Notes: a model not told the origin generated them from the letters alone. 9,254 bases of DNA from Pontimonas sp. (GCA_021741945.1 JAIOWV010000046.1:1-9254), one strand, 5' to 3'. Positions 1-5,880 are shown, numbered from the stretch's first letter. Numbers and translations: made by a program.

Positions 1-96
1 TGTCACGCCAACTCGGGCGCTCAGATCCTCCAGGGTGAGGCCGGCGGCCTGCCGAACGTGACGAATTCGCTGACCGAGAGCAAGAATTTCCACCAT
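1..96 (-). CDS. XRE-family helix-turn-helix regulator, N-terminus only (truncated by window edge)
   Basis: Read on the minus strand from an ATG at 96-94, the frame is open to the window edge and gives 32 residues. Residues about 7-32 (LGQRIRHVRQAAGLTLEDL, then SARVGVT) have the pattern of the first half of a Cro/CI-type HTH: a basic R-x-R-x-x-R helix, then G-L-T-L-x-x-L-(S/A)-x-x-V-G-V. The rest of the protein lies outside the window, so any sensor domain is unseen. It diverges from pckG with about 100 bp between start codons, the usual place for a regulator of the neighbouring gene and of itself. A RamB/ScfR-like regulator of acetate or short-chain acyl metabolism would fit next to pckG, but that is inference only. 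The ATG is chosen because a TATTGT -10 box lies exactly six bases upstream, a leaderless arrangement, and because there is no Shine-Dalgarno. Confidence 0.72.
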   Translation of the reverse strand, partial: MVEILALGQRIRHVRQAAGLTLEDLSARVGVT

Positions 97-107
97 TGTC
101 TGACAAT
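95..107. promoter_or_regulatory. Operator-like 13-bp perfect palindrome over the regulator's -10 box and start codon
   Basis: ATTGTCTGACAAT is a perfect dyad around base 101. It covers the inner part of the regulator's start codon, its predicted transcription start and most of its -10 box, so a bound protein would block that transcription. The core TTGTCTGACAA (96-106) matches TNGTNNNACNA, the generic operator of FadR-subfamily GntR repressors. The binder could therefore be a GntR protein encoded elsewhere rather than the adjacent XRE protein. Binding is inferred from position and symmetry only. Confidence 0.5.
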
Positions 108-108
108 A
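103..108 (-). promoter_or_regulatory. Leaderless -10 box of the XRE regulator
   Basis: On the minus strand the hexamer TATTGT is followed by six bases (CAGACA) and then the regulator's ATG. TAnnnT plus a 6-nt gap puts transcription start on the A of the start codon. No good -35 is seen 16-18 bp further upstream, as is common for leaderless actinobacterial promoters. Confidence 0.5.
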
Positions 109-111
109 ACG

Positions 112-132
112 CAAAAAGGCTGTTTTTTGACA
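112..132 (+). promoter_or_regulatory. A/T-rich inverted repeat overlapping a consensus-like -35 for pckG
   Basis: CAAAAA (112-117) and TTTTTG (124-129) form an inverted repeat with a 6-bp spacer. A perfect TTGACA lies at 127-132 on the pckG strand. No convincing -10 hexamer is found 16-18 bp downstream, so the pckG promoter is not fully resolved. A second weaker -35-like element, TTGACG, lies at 162-167. Confidence 0.25.
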
Positions 133-171
133 AGCATTTTGGCCAGATACCGGCGTGTTTCTTGACGATAG

Positions 172-185
172 TGGTCTCAAGACCA
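172..185. promoter_or_regulatory. Operator-like inverted repeat just upstream of the pckG ribosome binding site
   Basis: TGGTCTcaAGACCA has two perfect 6-bp arms around a 2-bp centre and ends three bases before the Shine-Dalgarno of pckG (GAAGGAG, 188-194). The TGGT...ACCA outer pattern is typical of sites for dimeric HTH repressors. At this position a repressor would block elongation or promoter clearance of pckG. An RNA hairpin is possible, but a 2-nt loop would force the arms to open. Confidence 0.4.
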
Positions 186-200
186 GCGAAGGAGACCGCC

Positions 201-2027
201 ATGACACTCACTCACAGCGAGACCACCATCCCTCAAAAGACCACGGAAGCGCGACCCGTGGATGTTGCGGAGTGGGTCAATGAGATGGCAGCACTCACCT
301 CCCCAGATCGTGTGGTGTGGTGCGAAGGATCAACCAGCGAAGCCGACGAGCTGATTTCCACGATGCTGGCCAGTGGAACACTCACCCAGTTGAATCCAGA
401 GCTTCGTCCCAAGAGCTACCTGGCTCGCAGTGCCCCCAGCGATGTTGCCCGGGTTGAGTCGAGGACCTTCATCTGCTCGCTCGATCCCGACGACGCCGGC
501 CCCACCAACAACTGGCAGGACCCCAGCGAGATGAGGACCACGCTTCGTGGTCTTGCCAAAGATTCCATGCGCGGTCGCACCCTGTACGTTGTTCCCTTCG
601 CGATGGGGCCGCTCGGGTCACCGCTGTCAAAACTTGGGGTTCAAATCACCGACTCGCCATACGTCGCGCTGAGCTTACAGATGATGGTGCGAGTCAGCGG
701 TGACGTCTTGTCAATGATTCGCTCGGGTGCATCGTGGGTCAAGTGCTTCCACTCGGTAGGAGCTCCGCTGAATGACGGCGATGTAGATGTCGCCTGGCCC
801 TGCAACGAGACCAAGTACATCAGCCACTTTCCGGAGAATCTCGAAATTTGGTCATACGGATCCGCGTATGGCGGCAACGCCCTTCTGCCCAAGAAAGCCT
901 TTGCCCTGCGCATCGCATCGGTCATTGCGAGGAAGGAGGGCTGGCTTGCTGAGCACATGCTTCTTGTGAAAGTCACGAGCCCCGAGGGCAAGTCGTACAC
1001 GTTGGCAGCCGCGTTCCCGAGCGCGTGCGGCAAAACGAACTTTGCCATGATGCGCCCAAGTCTCCCCGGCTGGAGAGTCGAAACTCTCGGCGACGACATC
1101 GCCTGGCTACGCCCAGGTCGCGATGGCAAGCTCCGCGCTATCAATCCTGAAGCAGGTTTTTTCGGAGTGGCGCCTGGCACCAGCCAGGCAACGAATCCCT
1201 CCGCAATGGAGATGTTGTGGGGCAACACCATTTTCACGAACACTGCTCTGACCTCCGAGGGTGATGTGTGGTGGGAGGGCATGACCAAGGAAGCCCCGGA
1301 AGGGCTCACCACGTGGCAAGGCGAACCCCACGACAAGACCTCGGGTCAGCCCGCTGCTCACCCGAATGCCCGGTTTGCCGTTGGCCTTAGTCAATGCCCC
1401 ACCTTGGCCGACGAATGGGACGACCCCGAGGGCGTTGTCGTCGATGCCATCATCTTTGGCGGTCGGCGCTCCACCACCGTCCCGCTCGTCAGCGAAGCAC
1501 TCAACTGGAATCACGGTGTGTTCCTCGGAGCGACCATTGCCTCCGAGCGCACTGCTGCAGCTGAAGGCACGCTCGGCGAAGTTCGTCGCGACCCGTTTGC
1601 GATGCTTCCGTTCCTCGGTTACAACATGGGCGATTACTTTGCACACTGGCTAGAGATGGGCGACACTCTTCGGGTGACCGGGCGGCCCCCAAGGATTTTT
1701 CAGGTCAACTGGTTCCGGCGAGATGCAAACGGTGAGTTCATCTGGCCGGGCTTTGGCGATAACTCTCGAGTGATCGAGTGGATCGTCGACCGGCTCGAGG
1801 GTAGGGTAGCAGCCCGCCCCACAGCCATTGGGTGGACGCCCCAGACCATCAACCTCGAGGGCCTCCAACTCGGGGAGGACGCGCTCCAGGCGCTGTTGGA
1901 AATCGACCCCGCGGCAATCGCTCGCGACCTCGACGACGCCGAGGAGTTCCTGGGAACGCTCGGGTCACGGTTGCCCGCCGAAATTGGTCGACAACTGAAC
2001 CAGACCCGAGAGCGCCTTTGTCGCTAA
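201..2027 (+). CDS. pckG: Phosphoenolpyruvate carboxykinase, GTP-dependent
   Basis: This is a 608-residue PEP carboxykinase of the GTP class (EC 4.1.1.32), which interconverts oxaloacetate + GTP and PEP + CO2 + GDP in the cytosol; 600-620 residues is normal. Visible signatures include NETKYISHFPENLEIWSYGS with the following YGGNALLPKKAFALRIAS (substrate and metal region), the P-loop FPSACGKTNF at about 272-281 with the GTP-class reactive Cys276 and Lys278, GDDIAW, NPEAGFFGVAPGTS, and the C-terminal NWFRRDANGEFIWPGFGDN guanine-site region. The ATG at 201 is chosen because GAAGGAG (188-194) sits six bases upstream. The frame extends back to a TTG at 96, but those 35 extra residues have no ribosome binding site, run across the operator region and fall outside the family. 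The gene lies alone between the divergent regulator and a downstream gene with its own promoter. It is likely controlled through the palindromes at 95-107 and 172-185 (inferred). Confidence 0.97.
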   Translation: MTLTHSETTIPQKTTEARPVDVAEWVNEMAALTSPDRVVWCEGSTSEADELISTMLASGTLTQLNPELRPKSYLARSAPSDVARVESRTFICSLDPDDAGPTNNWQDPSEMRTTLRGLAKDSMRGRTLYVVPFAMGPLGSPLSKLGVQITDSPYVALSLQMMVRVSGDVLSMIRSGASWVKCFHSVGAPLNDGDVDVAWPCNETKYISHFPENLEIWSYGSAYGGNALLPKKAFALRIASVIARKEGWLAEHMLLVKVTSPEGKSYTLAAAFPSACGKTNFAMMRPSLPGWRVETLGDDIAWLRPGRDGKLRAINPEAGFFGVAPGTSQATNPSAMEMLWGNTIFTNTALTSEGDVWWEGMTKEAPEGLTTWQGEPHDKTSGQPAAHPNARFAVGLSQCPTLADEWDDPEGVVVDAIIFGGRRSTTVPLVSEALNWNHGVFLGATIASERTAAAEGTLGEVRRDPFAMLPFLGYNMGDYFAHWLEMGDTLRVTGRPPRIFQVNWFRRDANGEFIWPGFGDNSRVIEWIVDRLEGRVAARPTAIGWTPQTINLEGLQLGEDALQALLEIDPAAIARDLDDAEEFLGTLGSRLPAEIGRQLNQTRERLCR

Positions 2028-2031
2028 GAAG

Positions 2032-2037
2032 TAGGCT
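2032..2037 (+). promoter_or_regulatory. Leaderless -10 box of the crotonase gene
   Basis: TAGGCT is followed by six bases (GGGGAT) and then the ATG at 2044. It starts five bases after the pckG stop codon. There is no proper Shine-Dalgarno before this ATG, which supports leaderless initiation. No -35 consensus is visible. Confidence 0.5.
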
Positions 2038-2043
2038 GGGGAT

Positions 2044-2832
2044 ATGACACAGGCCACCCCTTCTCTCGTGACCACCGAGGTCGACGGACACGTTTTCCTT
2101 ATCGGTCTGAACAGACCGGAGAAAAGAAACGCGGCCAATCTGCAGATGTTGGCCGAGCTAGCACTCGCCTACGGCGAGCTTGATCGCAGGGATGACCTTC
2201 GGGTCGGTGTTGTCTTCGCCCACGGTGAGCACTTCAGTGCGGGTCTTGATTTGGCCGATGTCGGCCCCGCTATGGCAAAGACCGGTTCCCTACCGATTCC
2301 AGATGGCGGGCTCGACCCCTGGGGAATCAGCACCCCGCAGGTAAAGAAACCTGTCGTGATGGCGATTAGTGGCATTTGCTACACGCTCGGCATTGAGTTG
2401 GCTCTGGCGAGCGACGTTGTCGTTGCTGATCGCACCGCGTCATTTGCGCAACTCGAGGTGGCCAGGGGAATCATGCCCTTTGGTGGGGCAACGACACGAT
2501 TCCCGCGCGCTGCCGGCTGGTCAGGCGCGATGCGCTGGATTCTCACTGCCGACACTTTTGGGCCGGATGATGCCCTCGCTGCGCGAGTAGTGACCGAAGT
2601 TGTCGATCCCAACCCCCTTGAGGCAGCGCGGGCCATTGCCGCCACTATCGCAGCCCAAGCTCCCCTGGCGGTCCAAGCCACTCTTGCCTCAGCGCGGGCT
2701 GGACTTGCCGACCAGGCGGGGGAGCACCGCGAGTTGCCCCGCCGGCTCGGTCAGTTGATGCCGACCAAAGATGTCCAGCGCGGGCTTGAGGCATTTATGA
2801 CGACGCAGCCCGCTGATTTCCAGGGTGACTAG
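2044..2832 (+). CDS. Crotonase / enoyl-CoA hydratase family protein
   Basis: 262 residues, the normal crotonase length. The N-terminal half has NRPEKRNA (23-30) and the first oxyanion-hole segment HFSAGLDL (63-70). The second segment is ISGICYTLGIELALASD (108-124). Both positions used as catalytic acids in enoyl-CoA hydratase are glutamate here: Glu118 in GIELAL and Glu138 in FAQLEVARGIMPFGG. Catalysis by addition of water to, or isomerisation of, an acyl-CoA is therefore plausible. A DPWGI segment at 91-95 and the MPFGGATTRFPRAAGW block mark it as one of the small stand-alone crotonases; I cannot assign a substrate. It begins 16 bp after pckG with its own -10 box and is followed 44 bp later by an SDR gene. 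The two may act on related acyl or carbonyl substrates, but this is inference. No membrane segment or signal peptide is seen. Confidence 0.88.
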   Translation: MTQATPSLVTTEVDGHVFLIGLNRPEKRNAANLQMLAELALAYGELDRRDDLRVGVVFAHGEHFSAGLDLADVGPAMAKTGSLPIPDGGLDPWGISTPQVKKPVVMAISGICYTLGIELALASDVVVADRTASFAQLEVARGIMPFGGATTRFPRAAGWSGAMRWILTADTFGPDDALAARVVTEVVDPNPLEAARAIAATIAAQAPLAVQATLASARAGLADQAGEHRELPRRLGQLMPTKDVQRGLEAFMTTQPADFQGD

Positions 2833-2853
2833 GCGCGCCTGCGCCGTTAGTCT
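2825..2853 (+). promoter_or_regulatory. Promoter of the SDR gene
   Basis: GTGACT (2825-2830, four of six bases matching TTGACA) and TAGTCT (2848-2853) are separated by exactly 17 bp. The predicted start is near 2860, giving a 17-nt leader with the Shine-Dalgarno AGAAAGGG (2865-2872). The -35 overlaps the stop codon of the crotonase gene. Confidence 0.5.
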
Positions 2854-2876
2854 GGAGAGAATCAAGAAAGGGTCCG

Positions 2877-3707
2877 ATGGACCGCATTGCCGTAGTGACC
2901 GGCGCCAGCAATGGAATTGGCGCTGAAGTCGCAAGAGAGCTGGCCCGGAGATCGTGGCGCGTTGCAGTGGTGGGCAGAAACCCGGAGCGCACGAAGGCCA
3001 TCGCTAGTGAAATCGGCGGCTCCCCCTTCGTCTGCGATTTCGATCGCTTGGATGATGTTCGCGCGCTAGCAGACGAACTGGTGAACCGATTTGACCACAT
3101 TGATGCACTGGTGAACAACGCCGGTGGCATTGTTGCCAAGCGCAGCCTCAGCGTTGATGGTCACGAGCTCACGCTCCAGCGCAATGTGCTCGCTGGAGCG
3201 GTGCTTACCGAGAGGTTGGTGCCTCATTTGCTCTCGGCACGGGGACGCGTGATTCACACGTCCTCGATGGTCTCGCGTCTTGGGCGCATTGACCTGGACG
3301 ACCTCAGCTTCACGACGAGGCGCTATGGAGCCGGCTGGTGGCCCTACGCCTCAGCCAAGCTCGGCGTCATTCTCTACGCCCGATCCCTCGCTGAGCGCAC
3401 TGGACTCGAGAGTTATCCGGTTCACCCCGGCTATGTTCGCAGTGGGTTTGGCGCCGAGTCTCGCAGCGGAAAAATGATTCTTGCGCTCTCAGGTTGGATG
3501 CAAATCAGCGCCGAAGCAGGGGCTGCGCCCCTGGTCCACCTGGTGGACACTCCTGAGCTCGGGGTTGCTAATGGAACCTACTTTGATGGATTGACACCCG
3601 ACGGGCCGACCCATCCTGGTGCCGCAGATTTGGACTTGATTAGGGCATACTGGCGAAAGATAGCGTCCTTCGTGGACCTCTCAGTTGACCAGCCCCACGC
3701 GACCTAG
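2877..3707 (+). CDS. Short-chain dehydrogenase/reductase (SDR), substrate unknown
   Basis: 276 residues with a complete classical SDR core. The nucleotide-binding TGASNGIG is at 8-15 on a Rossmann fold, with Asp54 in CDFDRLDD for the adenine pocket and NNAG at 80-83. The catalytic Ser is at 129/130, followed by Tyr157 and Lys161 in YASAK, then the HPGYVRSGFG loop. VVGRNPERTK after strand 2 (R34 and R38) suggests NADP(H) rather than NAD(H); this is inferred. The segment IDLDDLSFTTRRYGAGWWPYASAK resembles the retinol-dehydrogenase/WW-oxidoreductase-like branch common in bacterial genomes, so the natural substrate cannot be read off. The ATG is supported by AGAAAGGG four bases upstream. The following lipoprotein gene starts 13 bp after the stop and may be co-transcribed. 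Confidence 0.9.
   Translation: MDRIAVVTGASNGIGAEVARELARRSWRVAVVGRNPERTKAIASEIGGSPFVCDFDRLDDVRALADELVNRFDHIDALVNNAGGIVAKRSLSVDGHELTLQRNVLAGAVLTERLVPHLLSARGRVIHTSSMVSRLGRIDLDDLSFTTRRYGAGWWPYASAKLGVILYARSLAERTGLESYPVHPGYVRSGFGAESRSGKMILALSGWMQISAEAGAAPLVHLVDTPELGVANGTYFDGLTPDGPTHPGAADLDLIRAYWRKIASFVDLSVDQPHAT
3172..3200 (+). repeat. 10-bp perfect inverted repeat inside the SDR gene
   Basis: CGCTCCAGCG (3172-3181) and CGCTGGAGCG (3191-3200) are exact reverse complements separated by 9 bases, so the mRNA can form a GC-rich hairpin over the codons of residues 99-108. There is no T-run after it. It may be a chance product of codon choice. Confidence 0.45.
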
Positions 3708-3720
3708 CTAAGGATCTGAA

Positions 3721-4419
3721 ATGCGCGCCACAGCCAGAACACTGACTTCGATTGCAGTAATCCTGGCCGGCGCGACAGTCCTCTCAGGGTGCTCTGTGCT
3801 TGAAGACTGGGGCGTTCTACCGGCCTCAGAGTCTGTTGTTGAGGAGATCGCGCCCGCCGAAGAGACCCCTGCAGCCGAGGGCGAAGAGGCTCCTGCCGCC
3901 GAAGACACTGGCTTTGTCGTTCCGGCCTGCGACGCACTCTTCTCGGCCGGACAAACCACCGCCTTGGTCGATCAGTCACGTGTCAGCATGGGCGACACCA
4001 GTGAGGGTGACTTCGGTTACGGGACAACGAACCCCGAGCTAGTCAGCCTCCTTAAGAACGTTCGATCAGACCTGCGGATTTCTTGCACGTGGTATTTGCC
4101 CGCCAGTGAGAGCGTCTCCGTGACCTCAGTTGCGGTTGTTATCCCGGAAAACGTGACGGCGATTACCGCTGCACTGGCATCCTCCGGCGCGACAGAGCAA
4201 GAAACTGGCGGTGGAGTGCTCTGGGTCATTGATTCGACGACCTCGGACGAGTCAGCGGACTTCATTGCGACAGAAGCCCACTTCTTGGCTGCTGTGCCGT
4301 GCCCTTCATCGCTCGCGGAGACGTCCTGCACCGCGTGGGTGAGCACCAATTACGCTTATGGCAAGGCCGAGACTCTCACTCTCGATGCCGCGAAGAACGT
4401 CGGCGCCTTCGGCGGCTAG
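3721..4419 (+). CDS. Predicted lipoprotein with four cysteines, first of a tandem pair
   Basis: 232 residues. A positively charged start (MRATAR), a hydrophobic stretch at about 8-21 and the lipobox LSGC (21-24) predict cleavage before Cys24, lipidation and anchoring to the outer face of the membrane. Residues about 35-62 form a Glu/Ala/Pro-rich flexible acidic linker. The globular part starts near VPACDAL (Cys70), includes ISCTWYLP (Cys122), and ends with Cys194 and Cys203. Two disulfides are likely, perhaps 70-122 and 194-203 (inferred). The C-D-A-L / S-C-T-W spacing recalls DUF3558-like actinobacterial lipoproteins, but I cannot assign the family. The ATG is preceded by AAGGA (3710-3714) at six bases. 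The second lipoprotein downstream shares the same layout. Ligand and function are unknown. Confidence 0.87.
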   Translation: MRATARTLTSIAVILAGATVLSGCSVLEDWGVLPASESVVEEIAPAEETPAAEGEEAPAAEDTGFVVPACDALFSAGQTTALVDQSRVSMGDTSEGDFGYGTTNPELVSLLKNVRSDLRISCTWYLPASESVSVTSVAVVIPENVTAITAALASSGATEQETGGGVLWVIDSTTSDESADFIATEAHFLAAVPCPSSLAETSCTAWVSTNYAYGKAETLTLDAAKNVGAFGG

Positions 4420-4438
4420 TCCCCAACCAGTGCACGAG

Positions 4439-4465
4439 TGAACTAACTGAAGCACGCTTAGTTCA
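4439..4465 (+). terminator. Hairpin between the two lipoprotein genes, possible terminator
   Basis: TGAACTAA (4439-4446) and TTAGTTCA (4458-4465) form a perfect 8-bp stem with an 11-nt loop, 19 bases after the stop of the first lipoprotein. The stem is A/T-rich and has no U-tract, so termination would be weak. A competing small stem, AAGC-AC-GCTT, lies at 4450-4459. Confidence 0.35.
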
Positions 4466-4470
4466 TCGGC

Positions 4471-4490
4471 CTGCGACACGCTGCGACATC
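4471..4490. repeat. Tandem direct repeat CTGCGACA with 10-bp period
   Basis: CTGCGACA occurs at 4471-4478 and again at 4481-4488, one helical turn apart, about 37 bp upstream of the TATACT -10 box of the second lipoprotein. Two half-sites on the same DNA face upstream of -35 would suit an activator. That role is inferred. Confidence 0.4.
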
Positions 4491-4525
4491 GCGCGGACGC
4501 CAGGCTTTCCGGGGGTTTCGGGCCA

Positions 4526-4531
4526 TATACT
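4526..4531 (+). promoter_or_regulatory. -10 box of the second lipoprotein gene
   Basis: TATACT is close to the sigma-70-type consensus. The predicted start is near 4538, giving a leader of about 14 nt that is almost entirely the ribosome binding site. No good -35 is seen at 16-18 bp (AGGCTT at 4502-4507 is weak), which would fit activator-assisted expression through the upstream direct repeat. Confidence 0.45.
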
Positions 4532-4551
4532 CGGGCCAAAGGAGGAAAGCC

Positions 4552-5169
4552 ATGCGGCTACAACGTGGGACTTACCGCGCAGCCGCCCTCGCCGGTTTTC
4601 TTGTCTTTTCTCTCTCTGCCTGTGGCATGGGCTCAGACGATGACCCCGCTGAGGAACCGGCTGGCGAGGATACTGCCGTCGAGGTAGAGGTCGTTGAACT
4701 TGTTTTCACCCCGCCCACCGATTGCACCGCGCTGCTGCCTGAATCCGCCATCTCGGGTCTGGCGAGGGAGGGCATTGAACTTGTCAAGGGTCCGGGAAGC
4801 CCCAGCACAGAGCCAATTTTCGTTGAGAGCCAAACTCCTGAGGAACAGGTCGGCGGAATCTCGTGCCTGTACTCAATCCCCGGTGACGAAGAAACAGGGA
4901 TTTACATCATCCTGAGCGTTGCTCCGGTCAGCGAGGACGCCAGGCCGGGAGTGATCAGCGGCCTGCTCGCACAGAATCTCAACGTAGGACAGTCCACGGA
5001 CGGGGCTTTGACCTACTGGATTTGGGGTGACGAGGTCATCGTTCCAGCCCTGCACAACACGCTCTACCAAGATTCCTGGTATTCAGCACTGCTCCAGCCC
5101 GGCGGACGCGCGGCCTACGACAAGGGCGTCGCGCTAGTCGAGAGCATGCGCCAACAAACAACCCGGTAG
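4552..5169 (+). CDS. Predicted lipoprotein, second of a tandem pair
   Basis: 205 residues. It has a basic N-terminus (MRLQRGTYR), a hydrophobic segment at about 10-22 and the lipobox LSAC (21-24), so Cys24 is the predicted lipidated residue. A short acidic linker (28-50) leads to a domain with only two further cysteines, Cys58 in DCTALLPESA and Cys105 in GGISCLYSIP. These align with Cys70 and Cys122 of the upstream lipoprotein (ACDALFSAGQ and RISCTWYLP), and the Cys is in both cases followed by a beta-rich stretch. I read the two as paralogues in which this one lacks the C-terminal cysteine pair. The ATG is preceded by a near-perfect ribosome binding site, AAAGGAGG (4538-4545), six bases away, the strongest in the window, so high translation is expected. 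Function is unknown. The stop codon forms part of the ung -10 box. Confidence 0.87.
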   Translation: MRLQRGTYRAAALAGFLVFSLSACGMGSDDDPAEEPAGEDTAVEVEVVELVFTPPTDCTALLPESAISGLAREGIELVKGPGSPSTEPIFVESQTPEEQVGGISCLYSIPGDEETGIYIILSVAPVSEDARPGVISGLLAQNLNVGQSTDGALTYWIWGDEVIVPALHNTLYQDSWYSALLQPGGRAAYDKGVALVESMRQQTTR

Positions 5170-5172
5170 TTT
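5167..5172 (+). promoter_or_regulatory. Leaderless -10 box of ung
   Basis: TAGTTT is followed by six bases (TGGCAC) and the ATG at 5179. The first three bases are also the stop codon of the lipoprotein gene. There is no Shine-Dalgarno before the ATG, which supports leaderless translation. Confidence 0.5.
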
Positions 5173-5178
5173 TGGCAC

Positions 5179-5880
5179 ATGGCCACACTGGCGCTTGGCG
5201 AACTACTGCCCGCAGCGTTGCCCGAGCGTTGGGTCGAATTAGTGGGCGATGAAGGGCTCGAGATTCTCCACGAGATCGGACAACGGCTCGATCAGAGCCC
5301 GGGACAAAAGGCGTTAATGACGCCGATTCCAGAGAACATACTTCGCGCCTTTGCGACGCCACCGCAGAGCGTGCGGGTCATGATGGTTGGGCAAGACCCC
5401 TACCCCGGTGCAGGTCATGCCACTGGGCTCGCCTTCTCCGTGACGCGCGGCGTTACCCCGCTGCCGCCAAGCCTGCGCAATATTCGAAGCGAGTATTCAG
5501 CGGATTTGGGGCTTGCTCTGCCGGCACACGGTGACCTCTCCCGGTGGGCCCGCAGCGGCGTTTTCCTCCTGAACCGCCACCTGACAACCCTCGTCGGCTC
5601 ACCCGGAGCGCACCGATCACTCGGCTGGTCGCGATTCACCGACCTCGTCATTGGCGGGCTAGTGGAGCGGGGCCACGTTTTCGTGCCGGTGCTGTGGGGC
5701 AGGGAGGCCCAAGAATTGGCCCCGCTACTCGGGTCGCTGAGGCGCATTGAATCAGCCCACCCCAGCCCCCTCTCCGCTCGTTTAGGCTTCTTCGGATCGA
5801 GGCCCTTCACGCGCGCAAACCAGATTCTCGAAGAACACGGCTTCAATCCGGTTGACTGGGAATTGGATAGGGACGAGTAA
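5179..5880 (+). CDS. ung: Uracil-DNA glycosylase, family 1
   Basis: 233 residues, close to the usual family-1 UNG length of about 225-230. The enzyme removes uracil from DNA, starting base-excision repair after cytosine deamination or dUTP incorporation. The water-activating loop is GQDPYPGAGHATGLAFSV (71-88), with catalytic Asp73. Residue 76 is Pro where E. coli has His, as is common in actinobacterial UNGs. The uracil-recognition Asn is in LLNRHLT (Asn132). HPSPLS (194-199) carries the catalytic His194 and the DNA-intercalation loop, followed by FFGSRPF. All key residues are present, so the enzyme should be active. Initiation is probably leaderless. The stop codon overlaps the start of the acetyltransferase (TAATG), so the two are translationally coupled. 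Confidence 0.96.
   Translation: MATLALGELLPAALPERWVELVGDEGLEILHEIGQRLDQSPGQKALMTPIPENILRAFATPPQSVRVMMVGQDPYPGAGHATGLAFSVTRGVTPLPPSLRNIRSEYSADLGLALPAHGDLSRWARSGVFLLNRHLTTLVGSPGAHRSLGWSRFTDLVIGGLVERGHVFVPVLWGREAQELAPLLGSLRRIESAHPSPLSARLGFFGSRPFTRANQILEEHGFNPVDWELDRDE

Noticed and set aside
96..200. A 35-residue N-terminal extension of PckG from a TTG at 96
   Set aside because: It would start inside the divergent regulator's start codon and cross the operator-like region, it has no ribosome binding site, and the ATG at 201 has GAAGGAG at six bases and fits the family length.
1172..1189. GCCTGGC-ACCA-GCCAGGC hairpin in pckG
   Set aside because: It lies within the conserved APGTSQAT-coding region, has no T-run on either strand in the right place, and is well explained by codons.
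3534..3548. 15-bp odd-centred palindrome GTCCACC-T-GGTGGAC in the SDR gene
   Set aside because: It arises from the coding repeat LVHLVD and sits deep in the gene with no regulatory context.
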